A DNA stretch of 64,000 bases. Origin: Saccharomycopsis phalli (taxonomy: Eukaryota > Ascomycota > Saccharomycetes > Ascoideales > Saccharomycopsidaceae). Position 1 is the stretch's first letter; each line of letters starts with the position of its first letter. The notes below the pieces were generated by a model. The model was given only the letters and a program-made list of their open reading frames with translations, ran no database searches and was not told where the DNA came from. The stretch is taken from the NCBI GenBank assembly GCA_020342235.1, contig CP073212.1:1798001-1862000 (forward strand). Direction: 5' to 3'. A program made the position numbers and the translations under genes. Of the stretch, positions 29,613-39,265 are shown piece by piece.

Positions 29613-31193
29613 ATGGACGATAAAAAAGATTCAGCCGAGCAGACTCAGGTAGAGGAGGAGAATATTCCTAGAAACAGATTTTTCGCCGCTTTGAAGCTCT
29701 TGTCCAAGAAGCTCGACTCGTATGGCGTCGAGTCCCGAGGAATTGAGCGTGTGCAGCCCTTTGAAAGATCCACCGATAAGCGACGGGCGTCGCTCCAGGT
29801 CTGGGGATTGTGGATGGCGGCTGCCGGAGGCTTGCTGTCGCTCTCGTCGTTTATTCTCGGCCCTCTAGTGTTTGAATTGGGTCTCAGAGACTCGTTTGTC
29901 TATGGGCAGCTCGGCCAGCTTGTGGGCTGTTTTATCGCGGCCTATTGCTCGATCATGGGCCCCCGGTCCGGGTGTCGGCAGATGGTCGGAGCCCGGTTCT
30001 TGTTTGGATGGTGGTTTGTGAAAATCGTGGCTCTAGCAGCAATCACCGGCGTTGTCGGCTGGTCGGTGACAAATTCCGTGCTTGGCGGACAAATTCTCAA
30101 GTCAGTGAGCGACGACAAGTGTCCGCTTGAGGTTGGTATCATTATTGTTGCGGCTGTGAGTGTGGTTGTGTCGATTTATGGAATCAAGCAGTTGCTCCGG
30201 GTCGAAACCTTGCTCTCGATCCCGATTCTCGCCTCGTTCTTGTTGATGTACATTGCCATGAACAGCAAGTACTCGATTTTGACCATGTCCAAGTCGCTCG
30301 GCGACCCAAGAACCATCAAGGGCCACCAGCTCTCGTTCTTTGCCTTGGCTTATTCGGTGACATCCACCTGGGGCTCCATTGCCTCGGACTACTACTTGGT
30401 GTTCCCAGAGACTTCTTCCGACGTCGAGGTGTTTTCCATCACCTTCTTTGGCGTACTTCTTCCCACCACCTTCACCTCAGTTGTCGGTACGCTTCTAGGA
30501 AACGTTGCCTTTGTCGACGCGACCTGGAACCAGGTGTATAGCGAAACCGGACTTGGTGGGCTCTTGAACCAGGCATTTGTATCCTGGGGAAAAGGTGCCA
30601 AGCTCTTCCCGGTGCTTCTCTTTCTCTCGCTCATCACAAACAACATCTTGAACAGCTACTCGGCAGCATTTGGTATCCAATTGGCCGCAGTCCACTTGGC
30701 CAAAGTGCCTCGGTTCATTTGGGTGATTTTCGTCACCACGTTCTACCTTGTTGCTGCGTTGGTTGGCCGGAACCACTTTAGCGAGATCCTCGGCAACTTC
30801 TTGCCGATGATCGGCTACTGGATCTCCATTTACTTTATTCTTCTCTTGGAGGAAAACTTGATCTTCCGCACCCGTTTCTTGTACCACTTGTTTACCAGGG
30901 AGCACGAGGTGCCTTCTGATAGCGACAACCTGAAATTCTCGCGAAAACAGTACTACAACTGGACCATCTGGAACGATTACGACCGCTTGACCCACGGTTA
31001 CGCTGCGATTTTCGCGTCGCTTTGCGGAGTCGCTGGCGCCATTGTCGGCATGAACCAGACCTACTATGCCGGGCCAATTGCCAAGAAAATAGGCAACGAT
31101 GGCGGCGATTTGGGAATGTGGTTGTCCATGGCGTTTGCAGGTGTGGTTTACCCTGGTTTGAGGTATGTGGAGTTGAAGGTGTATGGAAGATGA
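29613..31193 (+). CDS. NCS1-family permease, purine-cytosine (FCY2) or vitamin B6 (TPN1) type
   Basis: 526 residues with a hydrophilic N-terminus of about 60, then about 12 membrane helices. The segment GIERVQPFERSTDKRRASLQVWGLWMAA and the ending YPGLRYVELKVYGR are typical of the fungal purine-cytosine permease branch of the nucleobase cation symporter-1 family, proton symporters of the plasma membrane for cytosine, adenine, hypoxanthine or, for Tpn1, pyridoxine. The sequence does not settle the substrate. It shares a short promoter, with an inverted repeat and a TGAGTCA site, with REV1. Confidence 0.85.
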   Translation: MDDKKDSAEQTQVEEENIPRNRFFAALKLLSKKLDSYGVESRGIERVQPFERSTDKRRASLQVWGLWMAAAGGLLSLSSFILGPLVFELGLRDSFVYGQLGQLVGCFIAAYCSIMGPRSGCRQMVGARFLFGWWFVKIVALAAITGVVGWSVTNSVLGGQILKSVSDDKCPLEVGIIIVAAVSVVVSIYGIKQLLRVETLLSIPILASFLLMYIAMNSKYSILTMSKSLGDPRTIKGHQLSFFALAYSVTSTWGSIASDYYLVFPETSSDVEVFSITFFGVLLPTTFTSVVGTLLGNVAFVDATWNQVYSETGLGGLLNQAFVSWGKGAKLFPVLLFLSLITNNILNSYSAAFGIQLAAVHLAKVPRFIWVIFVTTFYLVAALVGRNHFSEILGNFLPMIGYWISIYFILLLEENLIFRTRFLYHLFTREHEVPSDSDNLKFSRKQYYNWTIWNDYDRLTHGYAAIFASLCGVAGAIVGMNQTYYAGPIAKKIGNDGGDLGMWLSMAFAGVVYPGLRYVELKVYGR

Positions 31194-32660
31194 TAGTGGG
31201 TAATATGTAATAGAGACGTGTGGTAATATGTAGTGAGGTGATATGTGATTGAAGTAAGTATGATAATTTATGTAGTGAGTTTGAGATGTTTATGAGATAA
31301 GTCCATGGTGATAGTTTATGGTGATAGTCTATGGTGATAGTTTATGGTGATAGTTTATGGTGATAGTCTATGGTGATAGTCTATGGTGATAGTCTATGAT
31401 AATAGTATGATAATAGTATGATAATAGTATGATAATAGTATGATAATGATACAGTGTTTAGCAATATACAATAACTTGAATATAGCAATTGGTAGCAGGT
31501 CTTGTCTACAGATTACTACGACTTGACGGATTCATGTACTCACTAAGCCACTGAATTGACTCATATTCTCGTATACCGGAACCAGACTAGTTTTGCAACT
31601 GTCCATTTTGGTTTTAGGACGTCCATCTTCGTATATGATCGTCCATCTTCGCCATGACCGTCCATCTTTGTTTAGAACCATCCATCTTTGTTTAGAACCA
31701 TCCATCTTCGCCATGACCATCCATCTTCGCTTACATCTTCAAAGGACTACAACTACATCAAATCGCTTCGCAGGTTCAATTTCCTAGGAAAATGCAACCA
31801 TTCCAAAACAGTACACTCAATGAATCTCCTCTTGTACCAAGACTGGAAAATTTTTCTTAATCTACCCGAAACATCTCATAATTGCCGGCATGTGCCGCAC
31901 GGTTGTATGATGATCAATGCAGAGTACTTATGCTGAATACGAGCTGCGGATTCATTCGGATTTGGTAAAAGCGGTGTATATCACATGCGATTCAACAAGA
32001 CAAGGGTATTGGAATGTGTAAATGTATCAATCTCAATGTGCCGACTTTATGATTTCAACCATGTACAAGAATTTGTAGCTTTCAGTGACATTTGTCTTGT
32101 ATTTACATTGCCAATCTTTCAGACCAACTGGGATTTCATCAAAGTGAATAGGATTTCGTCAGAATAATGGGATTCCATTCATCTGAATAAATAGGACTCG
32201 TTAGACTAGATGGAATTTCGTTAGACTAAATTTTGTATTGACAACCAAATTGGAAATGGCGTATTTATAGATTCTGACGACTATTTCCAAGTCAATTGAT
32301 GCACCAAACCAGTGCTTATAATAATGAACCATGTGATATCCAATTTGACGCCTTTTAATCTCTGGTATCTAATGGTTCAAAGTATTAGACACGGTGTTCT
32401 GGAAGAAACTCATGAATCAAGAAATTTCCACGACTCAATAAATCGACAATCTGTGATTTGATTCATTAATGTATTATGATAGCATGCAACTAGGACAGAG
32501 GTAAAATATTGACTTTTAGAGAATCTTTGAAAAGAGACTATGGTGGATTTTCCGTTGTAATGGATTGTAGTTTATTATATTTCCTTGACGTATTCCACTT
32601 GCATAATTTATTCATCTTGTATTCCATATTATATTCATATTTATTTCATCTGATCTTTAT
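31194..32660. repeat. Gene-free stretch with short tandem repeats
   Basis: 31305-31400 is a 13- to 14-bp repeat (TGGTGATAGTCTA), 31400-31450 repeats GATAATAGTAT, and 31615-31735 repeats ACCGTCCATCTTCG/ACCATCCATCTTTG. 32140-32220 repeats a GGATTTCGT(C/T)AGA motif. No gene seen. Confidence 0.65.
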
Positions 32661-32838
32661 ATTTCATTATATTTCATTATATTTCATTATATTTCATTAT
32701 ATTTCATTATATTTCATTATATTTCATTATATTTCATTATATTTCATTATATTTCATTATATTTCATTATATTTCATTATATTTCATTATATTTCATTAT
32801 ATTTCATTATATTTCATTATATTTCATTATATTTCATT
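32661..32838. repeat. 10-bp satellite (ATTTCATTAT)n
   Basis: About 18 nearly perfect copies of ATTTCATTAT, ending exactly where the LINE-like copy at 32843 begins. Confidence 0.97.
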
Positions 32839-32842
32839 CTTT

Positions 32843-33195
32843 AGATTCGCCGCCTCTTTACAGACGCAAAATCAATTCATTCTCTTATAGGTTTCTACAC
32901 GTTAGTGCTGGACGGGTAGATTCCTTTTCCTTTTGCAGCACACAAGAAGGGCGGCCGGGCAGGTAGTCCCCCTCGGGGGGCGAGACTCCATAGCTCTTTC
33001 TGAGCCATCTCTCTCCAACAGTTCCTTAAAGATCAAGTCGAAAGTTTTTATCCCCATTCAAAGGGTTTTCTCTCGACTCCAAAATTAGCGGCGCCGTCCT
33101 TAGTTTTTTAGACGGTGAAATATCAATCTCACCCTTCTGGGGAGCCTAGTATAGCTATAGAAGTAAATAAACATTATTATTATTATTATTTCATT
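32843..33195 (+). mobile_element. LINE-like 3' fragment with (ATT)n tail (family B, copy 1)
   Basis: About 350 bp, about 95% identical by eye to the minus-strand copy at 828-1240 but truncated at its 5' side. It ends with the CCGTC/GACGG hairpin, GAGCCTAGTATAGCTATAG, AAGTAAATAAAC and a clean (ATT)n tail (33172-33190). Hairpin plus short-repeat tail and 5' truncation point to non-LTR retroposition. It inserted about 100 bp before the REI1 start codon. Confidence 0.75.
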
Positions 33196-33270
33196 CTTTC
33201 TACCGATTATCCATCCACTGGTCACGTTGCCATCTCATCTTTTTCGTCCCCCGCTTTGGTATACCTGAAT

Positions 33271-33280
33271 AAAAATTTTT
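33271..33280. promoter_or_regulatory. RRPE-like AAAAATTTTT before REI1
   Basis: AAAAATTTTT 18 bp before the REI1 ATG. This matches the ribosomal RNA processing element common at ribosome-biogenesis genes. Its position is unusually close to the start codon. Function is inferred from the motif. Confidence 0.5.
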
Positions 33281-33297
33281 AGCCATTCTTTTATACA

Positions 33298-34434
33298 ATG
33301 AGTTCATACACTTGCAACACTTGTGGAATCGCATATGCGTCTCCAGATGGCCAGAGGAGTCACATGAAGTCCGAGTGGCACAGATACAACTTGAAAAGAC
33401 GAGTGGCCAACTTGCCTTCCATTACCCAGGAGGTGTTTGATGAAAAGGTGAGCGAGTTTACAAAGCCCGAGGGAGATGTAAAGGAGACACAACGAGAAAT
33501 CAAGCGCAAGAGAAAGGAAGAGATTCTTCGTCAGAAGCAGGCTTTGATTCAGGAAGCTATGGATCGGGCAAATGCCAAGGAGAAGGAGGAAAAGGAAGTG
33601 GAAAAGGAAGTGGAAAAAGAGCTGGAAAAAGAGCTGGAAAAAGAGGTGGAGCAAGAGCTAGAAACCAAAGACTCGGACCAGAGAGAGGAAGAAATTTTAG
33701 CAGACAAGTTGCTCAAAACCAAGCTCCAGAACCAAGTGAAAATCCCAAGCACCCAGTGTCTCTTTTGCAGAAACACTACATTTGAAACCGTAGAGGCCAA
33801 TGTCGAACACATGTTCAAAAGCCACGGGATGTTTATTCCCGAGCAACAATACTTGGTGGACTTGCCTGGATTGTTGGAATACTTGGGCGAAAAAGTCGGT
33901 CTTGGAAATGTTTGCTTGGTGTGCAATTATCAGGGCAAGAACATTGAGGCGGTCAGGGCACATATGATTTCCAAGTGTCATTTCCGGCTTCCATTTGAGA
34001 CCGAGGACGAGAAGATGGAGATTTCCGAGTTTTATGACTTTACTTCGTCGTACGGACCTTCAAACGACGACGAGTGGGAAGATGTCTCTGATGGCGAAGG
34101 CCAGAACCAAGACGTGGAAGAAGGAGAAGTGCCAAGAGACGTGTTGTATAACGACGGGGTGGAGCTCCACTTGCCAAATGGCGTGAAGATCGGACACAGA
34201 TCCATGGTAAGGTACTTTAAACAGGACTTGAAGCCAGAGAAGGAATTGACCGAGGGCCAGGGCACGGTTATTGCGGCTGAGTCACGACATCTTGTCACTG
34301 TTGCTGACAAGAAGGAATTGAGCACTAGAAAGCTCACGTGGAAGACCCAGGTTGTAAACAAAAAGAGAGATGACAAGAGGGCGGCGAAATTCATCAACAA
34401 CCAGCCACATTTCCGAGACCCATTGCTTCAGTGA
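33298..34434 (+). CDS. REI1: Rei1, cytoplasmic 60S ribosome maturation factor
   Basis: 378 residues (S. cerevisiae Rei1 is 393). Rei1 acts late in cytoplasmic 60S maturation, needed for release and recycling of Arx1 and Alb1. The N-terminal C2H2 finger has C6, C9, H22 and H28 (YTCNTCGIAYASPDGQRSHMKSEWHRYNLKRR), followed by a long Glu/Lys coiled coil (about 65-135) and two further fingers near 153-180 (CLFCRNTTF...HMFKSHGMFIP) and 205-228 (CLVCNYQGK...HMISKCHF). The C-terminal LPNGVKIGHRSMVRYFKQ segment is the family's ribosome-binding part. The coiled-coil region uses repeated EKEVEKE, encoded by a GGAAAA/GAAGTG repeat. Confidence 0.95.
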   Translation: MSSYTCNTCGIAYASPDGQRSHMKSEWHRYNLKRRVANLPSITQEVFDEKVSEFTKPEGDVKETQREIKRKRKEEILRQKQALIQEAMDRANAKEKEEKEVEKEVEKELEKELEKEVEQELETKDSDQREEEILADKLLKTKLQNQVKIPSTQCLFCRNTTFETVEANVEHMFKSHGMFIPEQQYLVDLPGLLEYLGEKVGLGNVCLVCNYQGKNIEAVRAHMISKCHFRLPFETEDEKMEISEFYDFTSSYGPSNDDEWEDVSDGEGQNQDVEEGEVPRDVLYNDGVELHLPNGVKIGHRSMVRYFKQDLKPEKELTEGQGTVIAAESRHLVTVADKKELSTRKLTWKTQVVNKKRDDKRAAKFINNQPHFRDPLLQ

Positions 34435-34892
34435 TGATTGGATGGTTGTATTGTGGTGTTTGGCGATGATTTGCGATTACCATAGGTTAAAGTGGGTTAT
34501 AGTGGGTTATAGTGGGTCATAGTGGGGTCATAGTGAGGTGAAAGTAGTGAGGTGAAAGTAGCGAGCTTCAAAGCATATAGCTTCATCTCTTCAAAGCTTA
34601 TACCTTATGCTTATAGCTTCATATCTATAGCTTCATACCTTATACTTATAGATTCATACCTTATACTTATACCTTCAACCTTACACCTTAAATTTGACAA
34701 ATCAACAGTCATTCTTGACAAATCAGTCAGCCTCGGCAAATATTCACCTATATATAAAATTCACACCAATGCTTAATTAATTCCAACATTACATCCTTGT
34801 ACCTAAACGATCCACAGCCATGGACCCTGGACATATCGTGCACGTCACATGATACATTCACGTGGGAAAAACTGTCACCCATTTTATACCTC
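34435..34892. other. REI1-LAS21 intergenic region with upstream ATGs
   Basis: 34485-34560 repeats GGGTTATAGTG/GTGAGGTGAAAGTA; 34575-34690 repeats ATACCTTATACTTATA. A TATATATA box is near 34750. Three ATGs precede LAS21 (34770, 34820, 34851), each opening a short ORF that ends before or near the start of LAS21. Confidence 0.55.
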
Positions 34893-37727
34893 ATGAAGTT
34901 GGCAACAAGGTCAGCTATTCTAGCAGGAGCAGTCCTCGTGCAGTATTTGTGCCTCCTCCTCTTTGCCAAGGGGTTTTTCCCCCAGAAAGTCCTTCTTTCG
35001 GGCGTGAATTCGTTCGAAAACGTCATCCAGCAGGCTCCAGTGTTGGCCCAGGTGCCTCAGAACCAGGCCAAATTTGACAAGTTGATCTTCATTGTCATTG
35101 ACGCACTTCGCTCCGACTTTGTGTTCTCGTCCAACTCCTCCATGGCCCATCTTCATGCGCTACTCAACAGCAACGAGGCAATTGGATTCACGGGCTTTGC
35201 CAATCCGCCAACTGTGACATTGCCGCGGCTCAAGGCTCTAACCACTGGCTCGATATCCAATTTCTTGGACGCGATTTTGAATCTCCACGAAAGTGATACT
35301 TCAGCCTCACTTGAGGCCCAAGACTCATGGTTACGACAGTTCCGCGACACTAACCGCACATTGAACTTCTTTGGTGATGACACCTGGCTCAAGCTCTTTC
35401 CTGGGTCGTTTTGCGAGTCCGAGGGCACGTCAAGCTTCTTTGTGTCTGACTTTACCGAAGTGGATAATAACGTCACGAGGCACATTGACTCTCAGTTGAA
35501 GCACGATTCGTGGGACGGTTTGATTTTGCACTACTTGGGCTTGGACCACATTGGCCATAAAAGTGGACCGAACTCGATCCACATGCCTGGAAAACAGCGT
35601 GAGTTGGATACAATCATCTACAACATCTACCGCGACTATGTGGTGCCAAAACATGCCCAGGGCCAAAACACGCTCATGGTTGTGGTCGGAGATCATGGGA
35701 TGAACGAAATTGGCAACCATGGCGGATCGTCGGTGTCAGAAACATCGTCTGGCATGGTGTTTTTCTCGCCGGTGTTCAAGGAAAGTCACGTGACCAACGG
35801 TCAGAGTGTACCAATTGCTGTTAACGATGAGTTCCAGTTTCTTACACCAATCAACCAGATTGACTTGATTCCTACATTGTGCCATATGTTCAACCTCCCA
35901 ATCCCAAAAAACAACTTGGGGGTCTTGATTGAAAAATTCGTACACGTGACCCGGGGCGGCCTGGCCAAGGTGTATGAGAATGCGTATCAGTTCAAGACTC
36001 TTTTGGAGGTCAAGTTTGGCAGGCTGCTCAGCAGTCACTATGACGCCCAGAAGACGTTTGAGGAGTCTTTATTTGGCAAGTTTGACCGACTTTGGCATGA
36101 TTCCGTGCTCAAGTCTCAGGTCCATGATACACCAATTTCCGAGGTGTATGGGTTCCTTAGAGAGACCCAGGACTTTTTGCAGTCGTCGTCGACAACGTAC
36201 GATGTCAACAGTCTCTATTACTCGGTTCTCGGCTTGTCAGGGTCTGTTTGTGTGCTATTCTGGTTGTACTTCCACATGGTCCGAGGCTTGCAATTAGAAG
36301 CAGTCGGATCGTTTTATGTTGTTTCAGCCGTGCTCTTTGGCACCACGACGTTTGCTTCCTCGCTTGTTGAGGAAGAACATCAAGTCTGGTGGTTGTTTTC
36401 CACCGTGTATCTTGTTTTCTTGGCCACTACTCTTTACCGACAGTACCAAAGTGCTCTCATGATGGTACTTGTCACCGGAATTTTGCTCTTGTTCCGGATA
36501 GTGCGCTACTGGAATGCGTCGGGACAGAAGTTTAACTTCCTTGACGAGTACATCCAGCACAATATAGCATACCATTTGACGGTGCATCAGAATGTGTCGC
36601 TCTGGTTTTTGCTTGCGGCACAGCTTCTCTACTCCCAGTTGGTGACAAACGGTGGCTTAAATGTCGTACACAAGTCCGTGGCATTTGTTTTCCCATTCAC
36701 ATTGACCATGTTGATTGTATCGTTCAAAATCTGCTTTGAGCATGCCAACACTGGAGGTGCAGAATTCAACAGATTTTTCAGCGCCGTGGTGGCGAAAACA
36801 AGCGAAATGTTTGTGAAATACGACGCAAAACAGCTTCTCATTGTTCTTGCCCAGTTGGCTTTCCGTCTTTGGTCCGCTCTTGTGGTGTTGCGTTTTGTTG
36901 TTCTCAAGGTAGACTACCTCTGGTTCACGCGTGAGCTCACGGAGGAAAAGTCGGAGTATGTTAAAGTTGAGGAAACCACCTCCTCCATTGTTAAGAAAAA
37001 GCTTCGTGGGAAGGTCCAGTTTAAAAAAGTTGTCAAGGTCACTCGCCAGCCAATCAGCGGCTCGTACCAATACCTCAATGACATGGCGAATCTAGTGACA
37101 ATGGTGTTGATTTTACAGTCAAAGACAGAAAATATTGGACTCTATATTGTTTTCTTTGGCATTCGGTACCTTGGATCCAAGCTCATTGACAAAATAATCG
37201 ATAGCGAGCTAAGCCAGTCCTCAATAGAATCGGCCTTCGTACGTGGAATCCATTTGAAAATAAGTGCATTTGCCACCATTTCGGGGCTTATTCTCCAGAA
37301 CCTTGCGTTTTTTCAGTTTGGGTTTACAAATTCGCTTTCCACCGTGGACTTGGCTCTTGCCTATAACGGCACATCAAGCTTCAACATGGGTCTTGTCGGG
37401 CTTCTAACCTTTGTCTCGAACTTTTCTGGGCCTATATATTGGGCTGTTCATTCATTGGTGTGGTCATTTGATAATAAATTGGTGAGTCAGGAGAGACCTG
37501 AGTTGTTTCGGTTGGTCAAGTGGGAGATGTTTTACGTGCGGTACCTTACATTGACACTCTTTTACGGTACTTTTGGGCTTTTTTTGCTTGTGGCGTGTTT
37601 CAATTTGCGGTTCCATTTATTTATATGGACGGTTTTTTCGCCCAAGTTGTTGTTTTATGGGGCTTGGAGTTTTCTAGTCAATGGTTTGGTTGAATTGGTT
37701 GTTTTTTTGATTATCTTACTGTGTTGA
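34893..37727 (+). CDS. LAS21: Las21/Gpi7, GPI-anchor ethanolamine phosphate transferase 2
   Basis: 944 residues from the first in-frame ATG (34893); S. cerevisiae Las21 is 830. The enzyme adds ethanolamine phosphate to the second mannose of GPI anchors in the ER. A signal-anchor helix (ATRSAILAGAVLVQYLCLLLFAKGFFP) is followed by a lumenal alkaline-phosphatase-superfamily domain: LIFIVIDALRSDFVF holds the metal-binding Asp, ANPPTVTLPRLKALTTGS the nucleophile Thr region, then FFGDDTWLKLFP, LHYLGLDHIGHKSGP and VVGDHGMNEIGNHGG with the other metal ligands. The C-terminal half is a bundle of membrane helices. All motifs are intact. Confidence 0.95.
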   Translation: MKLATRSAILAGAVLVQYLCLLLFAKGFFPQKVLLSGVNSFENVIQQAPVLAQVPQNQAKFDKLIFIVIDALRSDFVFSSNSSMAHLHALLNSNEAIGFTGFANPPTVTLPRLKALTTGSISNFLDAILNLHESDTSASLEAQDSWLRQFRDTNRTLNFFGDDTWLKLFPGSFCESEGTSSFFVSDFTEVDNNVTRHIDSQLKHDSWDGLILHYLGLDHIGHKSGPNSIHMPGKQRELDTIIYNIYRDYVVPKHAQGQNTLMVVVGDHGMNEIGNHGGSSVSETSSGMVFFSPVFKESHVTNGQSVPIAVNDEFQFLTPINQIDLIPTLCHMFNLPIPKNNLGVLIEKFVHVTRGGLAKVYENAYQFKTLLEVKFGRLLSSHYDAQKTFEESLFGKFDRLWHDSVLKSQVHDTPISEVYGFLRETQDFLQSSSTTYDVNSLYYSVLGLSGSVCVLFWLYFHMVRGLQLEAVGSFYVVSAVLFGTTTFASSLVEEEHQVWWLFSTVYLVFLATTLYRQYQSALMMVLVTGILLLFRIVRYWNASGQKFNFLDEYIQHNIAYHLTVHQNVSLWFLLAAQLLYSQLVTNGGLNVVHKSVAFVFPFTLTMLIVSFKICFEHANTGGAEFNRFFSAVVAKTSEMFVKYDAKQLLIVLAQLAFRLWSALVVLRFVVLKVDYLWFTRELTEEKSEYVKVEETTSSIVKKKLRGKVQFKKVVKVTRQPISGSYQYLNDMANLVTMVLILQSKTENIGLYIVFFGIRYLGSKLIDKIIDSELSQSSIESAFVRGIHLKISAFATISGLILQNLAFFQFGFTNSLSTVDLALAYNGTSSFNMGLVGLLTFVSNFSGPIYWAVHSLVWSFDNKLVSQERPELFRLVKWEMFYVRYLTLTLFYGTFGLFLLVACFNLRFHLFIWTVFSPKLLFYGAWSFLVNGLVELVVFLIILLC

Positions 37728-37891
37728 GACACGATGTAAGGAGAATATTCGAGAAGCATGTTATGTCGATTTAATAGTGGGAGACGTGATTACTGAAACA
37801 AGTTGATGATTCAGTGATGGAATACGAAACATGTCTGTGTGTGTATGAGTTGTGTAACTTGACTGGACAAGTAACCAGTTTGAATATGCAC

Positions 37892-38001
37892 TAATAAACG
37901 TTGTCTAAACGAGATCATAAACGTTGTCTAAACGAGATCATAAACGTTGTCTAGACGAGATCATAAGCATTGTCTAGACGAGATCATAAACATTGTCTAG
38001 C
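37892..38001. repeat. 23-bp tandem repeat
   Basis: Five copies of a 23-bp unit, ATAAACGTTGTCTAAACGAG plus ATC, with small differences (AAACG/AGACG). Confidence 0.92.
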
Positions 38002-38069
38002 TGTAGCATCATACAGTTGGGAATCAATTTGAGGTATTGTGAGGTCATGTGTCTTGCATGCATACAAAT

Positions 38070-38375
38070 ATCCTGTATTGTATTGTATTATTTATTGTAT
38101 TGTATTATTTATTGTATTATTTATTGTATTATTTATTGTATTATTTATCGTATTGTATTATTTTATGTAAGGCTACAGCTATACTTTGGCTCCGGAGAGA
38201 TTGATACTTTGCCGTTCAAGACTAAGGACGGTGCTGCTATGTAGTTGTCAAACTCCGTGACAGACCAAAAACGTTCAACTGGTGCTTATGAATATGTAAT
38301 GGGCATTTGAAGGGCAATGAGCTTTACCTAGGTCATTGGAGGTGACTTGAGTCACTCCCTGGGGTACTAGCATAT
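38070..38375 (-). mobile_element. LINE-like 3' fragment (family B, copy 4) with expanded tail
   Basis: Read on the minus strand it ends in the family module (CAGCACCGTCCTTAGTC, CGGAGCCAAAGTATAGCTGT), preceded by the block GTGACTCAAGTCACCTCC shared with the copies at 46545, 50780 and 60705. Its A/T tail (38070-38160) has grown into a TATTGTATTATT repeat. Confidence 0.65.
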
Positions 38376-38524
38376 ACTGGGAATGTTGATTTCGCTGGAA
38401 AGGCAGGTTATTATGATGGTCGTTGTTTAGCTGTAAACTGGTGTATATGAATATTGGATACTTTTCAGATGTACTTAATTGTAGGGATTATATTGGATTG
38501 GTGGTTGGATATAGTTGGATTGGA

Positions 38525-38620
38525 CTAAACAGAGTTTAGGACTGTCATTTAGGACTGTCATTTAGGACTGTCATCTAGGACTGTCATCTAGGACTGTCAT
38601 CTAGAACTATCATCTAGAAC
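38525..38620. repeat. 13-bp tandem repeat TTAGGACTGTCAT
   Basis: Six to seven imprecise copies of TTAGGACTGTCAT/CTAGGACTGTCAT, ending at the left edge of the solo LTR at 38622. Confidence 0.9.
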
Positions 38621-38621
38621 T

Positions 38622-38911
38622 TGTAATAAAAAGGATTCCACTTCCTTCTTGAAGCTACAACTATACCAAGTCGTTTGTTTCTCACATATCTTTGGTTGCT
38701 CACAATTTCCGTATCTTCTATCAACTGTGCTGTCTGGTAATTGTACTTCATTTAATCATTGTACTTCATTTAACCATAGTGCTTTATTTCTTACTGAAAC
38801 TACCTTGAAAAAACCAATCCAATAGCCTTTGGTTCTCTAGAAAATGGTTATTTCAAGTATAGATGGTCAGACTTCTGAATAGCTAAGCGGATATATTTTT
38901 GCTATATTACA
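38622..38911 (+). mobile_element. Solo LTR of the TGTAATA/TATTACA family (copy 4)
   Basis: About 290 bp from TGTAATAAAAAGG to CTATATTACA, with flanking pentamers GAACT and GAATT that resemble a decayed target duplication. It carries the family's TATA-like box and AATA..TTTTTGCTA segment but is clearly diverged from copies 1 and 2. It is a solo LTR fossil of intermediate age. Confidence 0.75.
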
Positions 38912-39079
38912 GAATTACATTTCCATATAAACGTCAACCGTGTCTACTTTTTATCTATGCGATTTTCTGGAGAGGCTTTGTCCAATTCCAAGAGTTGCCT
39001 TTGACGGTTTGCAAAGGGCAATTTCAACTTGGATATTCCATACAATCTTTTTGTTCTTGTATGATTAATCTACATGAAC

Positions 39080-39252
39080 ATTCATCCTTGTATAAGCTTC
39101 ACAGATATATATTCATCCTTGTATAAGCTTCACAGATCTAATTCATCCTTGTATAAGCTTCACAGATCTAATTCATCCTTGTATAAGCTTCACAGATCTA
39201 ATTCATCCTTGTATAAGCTTCACAGATCTAATTCATCCTTGTATAAGCTTCA
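39080..39252. repeat. 30-bp tandem repeat at the COQ2 3' end
   Basis: Six copies of a 30-bp unit, TTCATCCTTGTATAAGCTTC then ACAGATCTAA, running up to the COQ2 stop codon and so probably in its 3' UTR. Being a multiple of three, it leaves an open but meaningless frame. Confidence 0.93.
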
Positions 39253-39265
39253 CCAAGACCCACCA

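Noticed and set aside
32509-32844. 111-codon ORF ending in YFIIFHYISL repeats
   Set aside because: Produced by the 10-bp ATTTCATTAT satellite.
39080-39252. 30-bp repeats as a possible CRISPR array
   Set aside because: Units are contiguous direct repeats without unique spacers, and the genome is eukaryotic.
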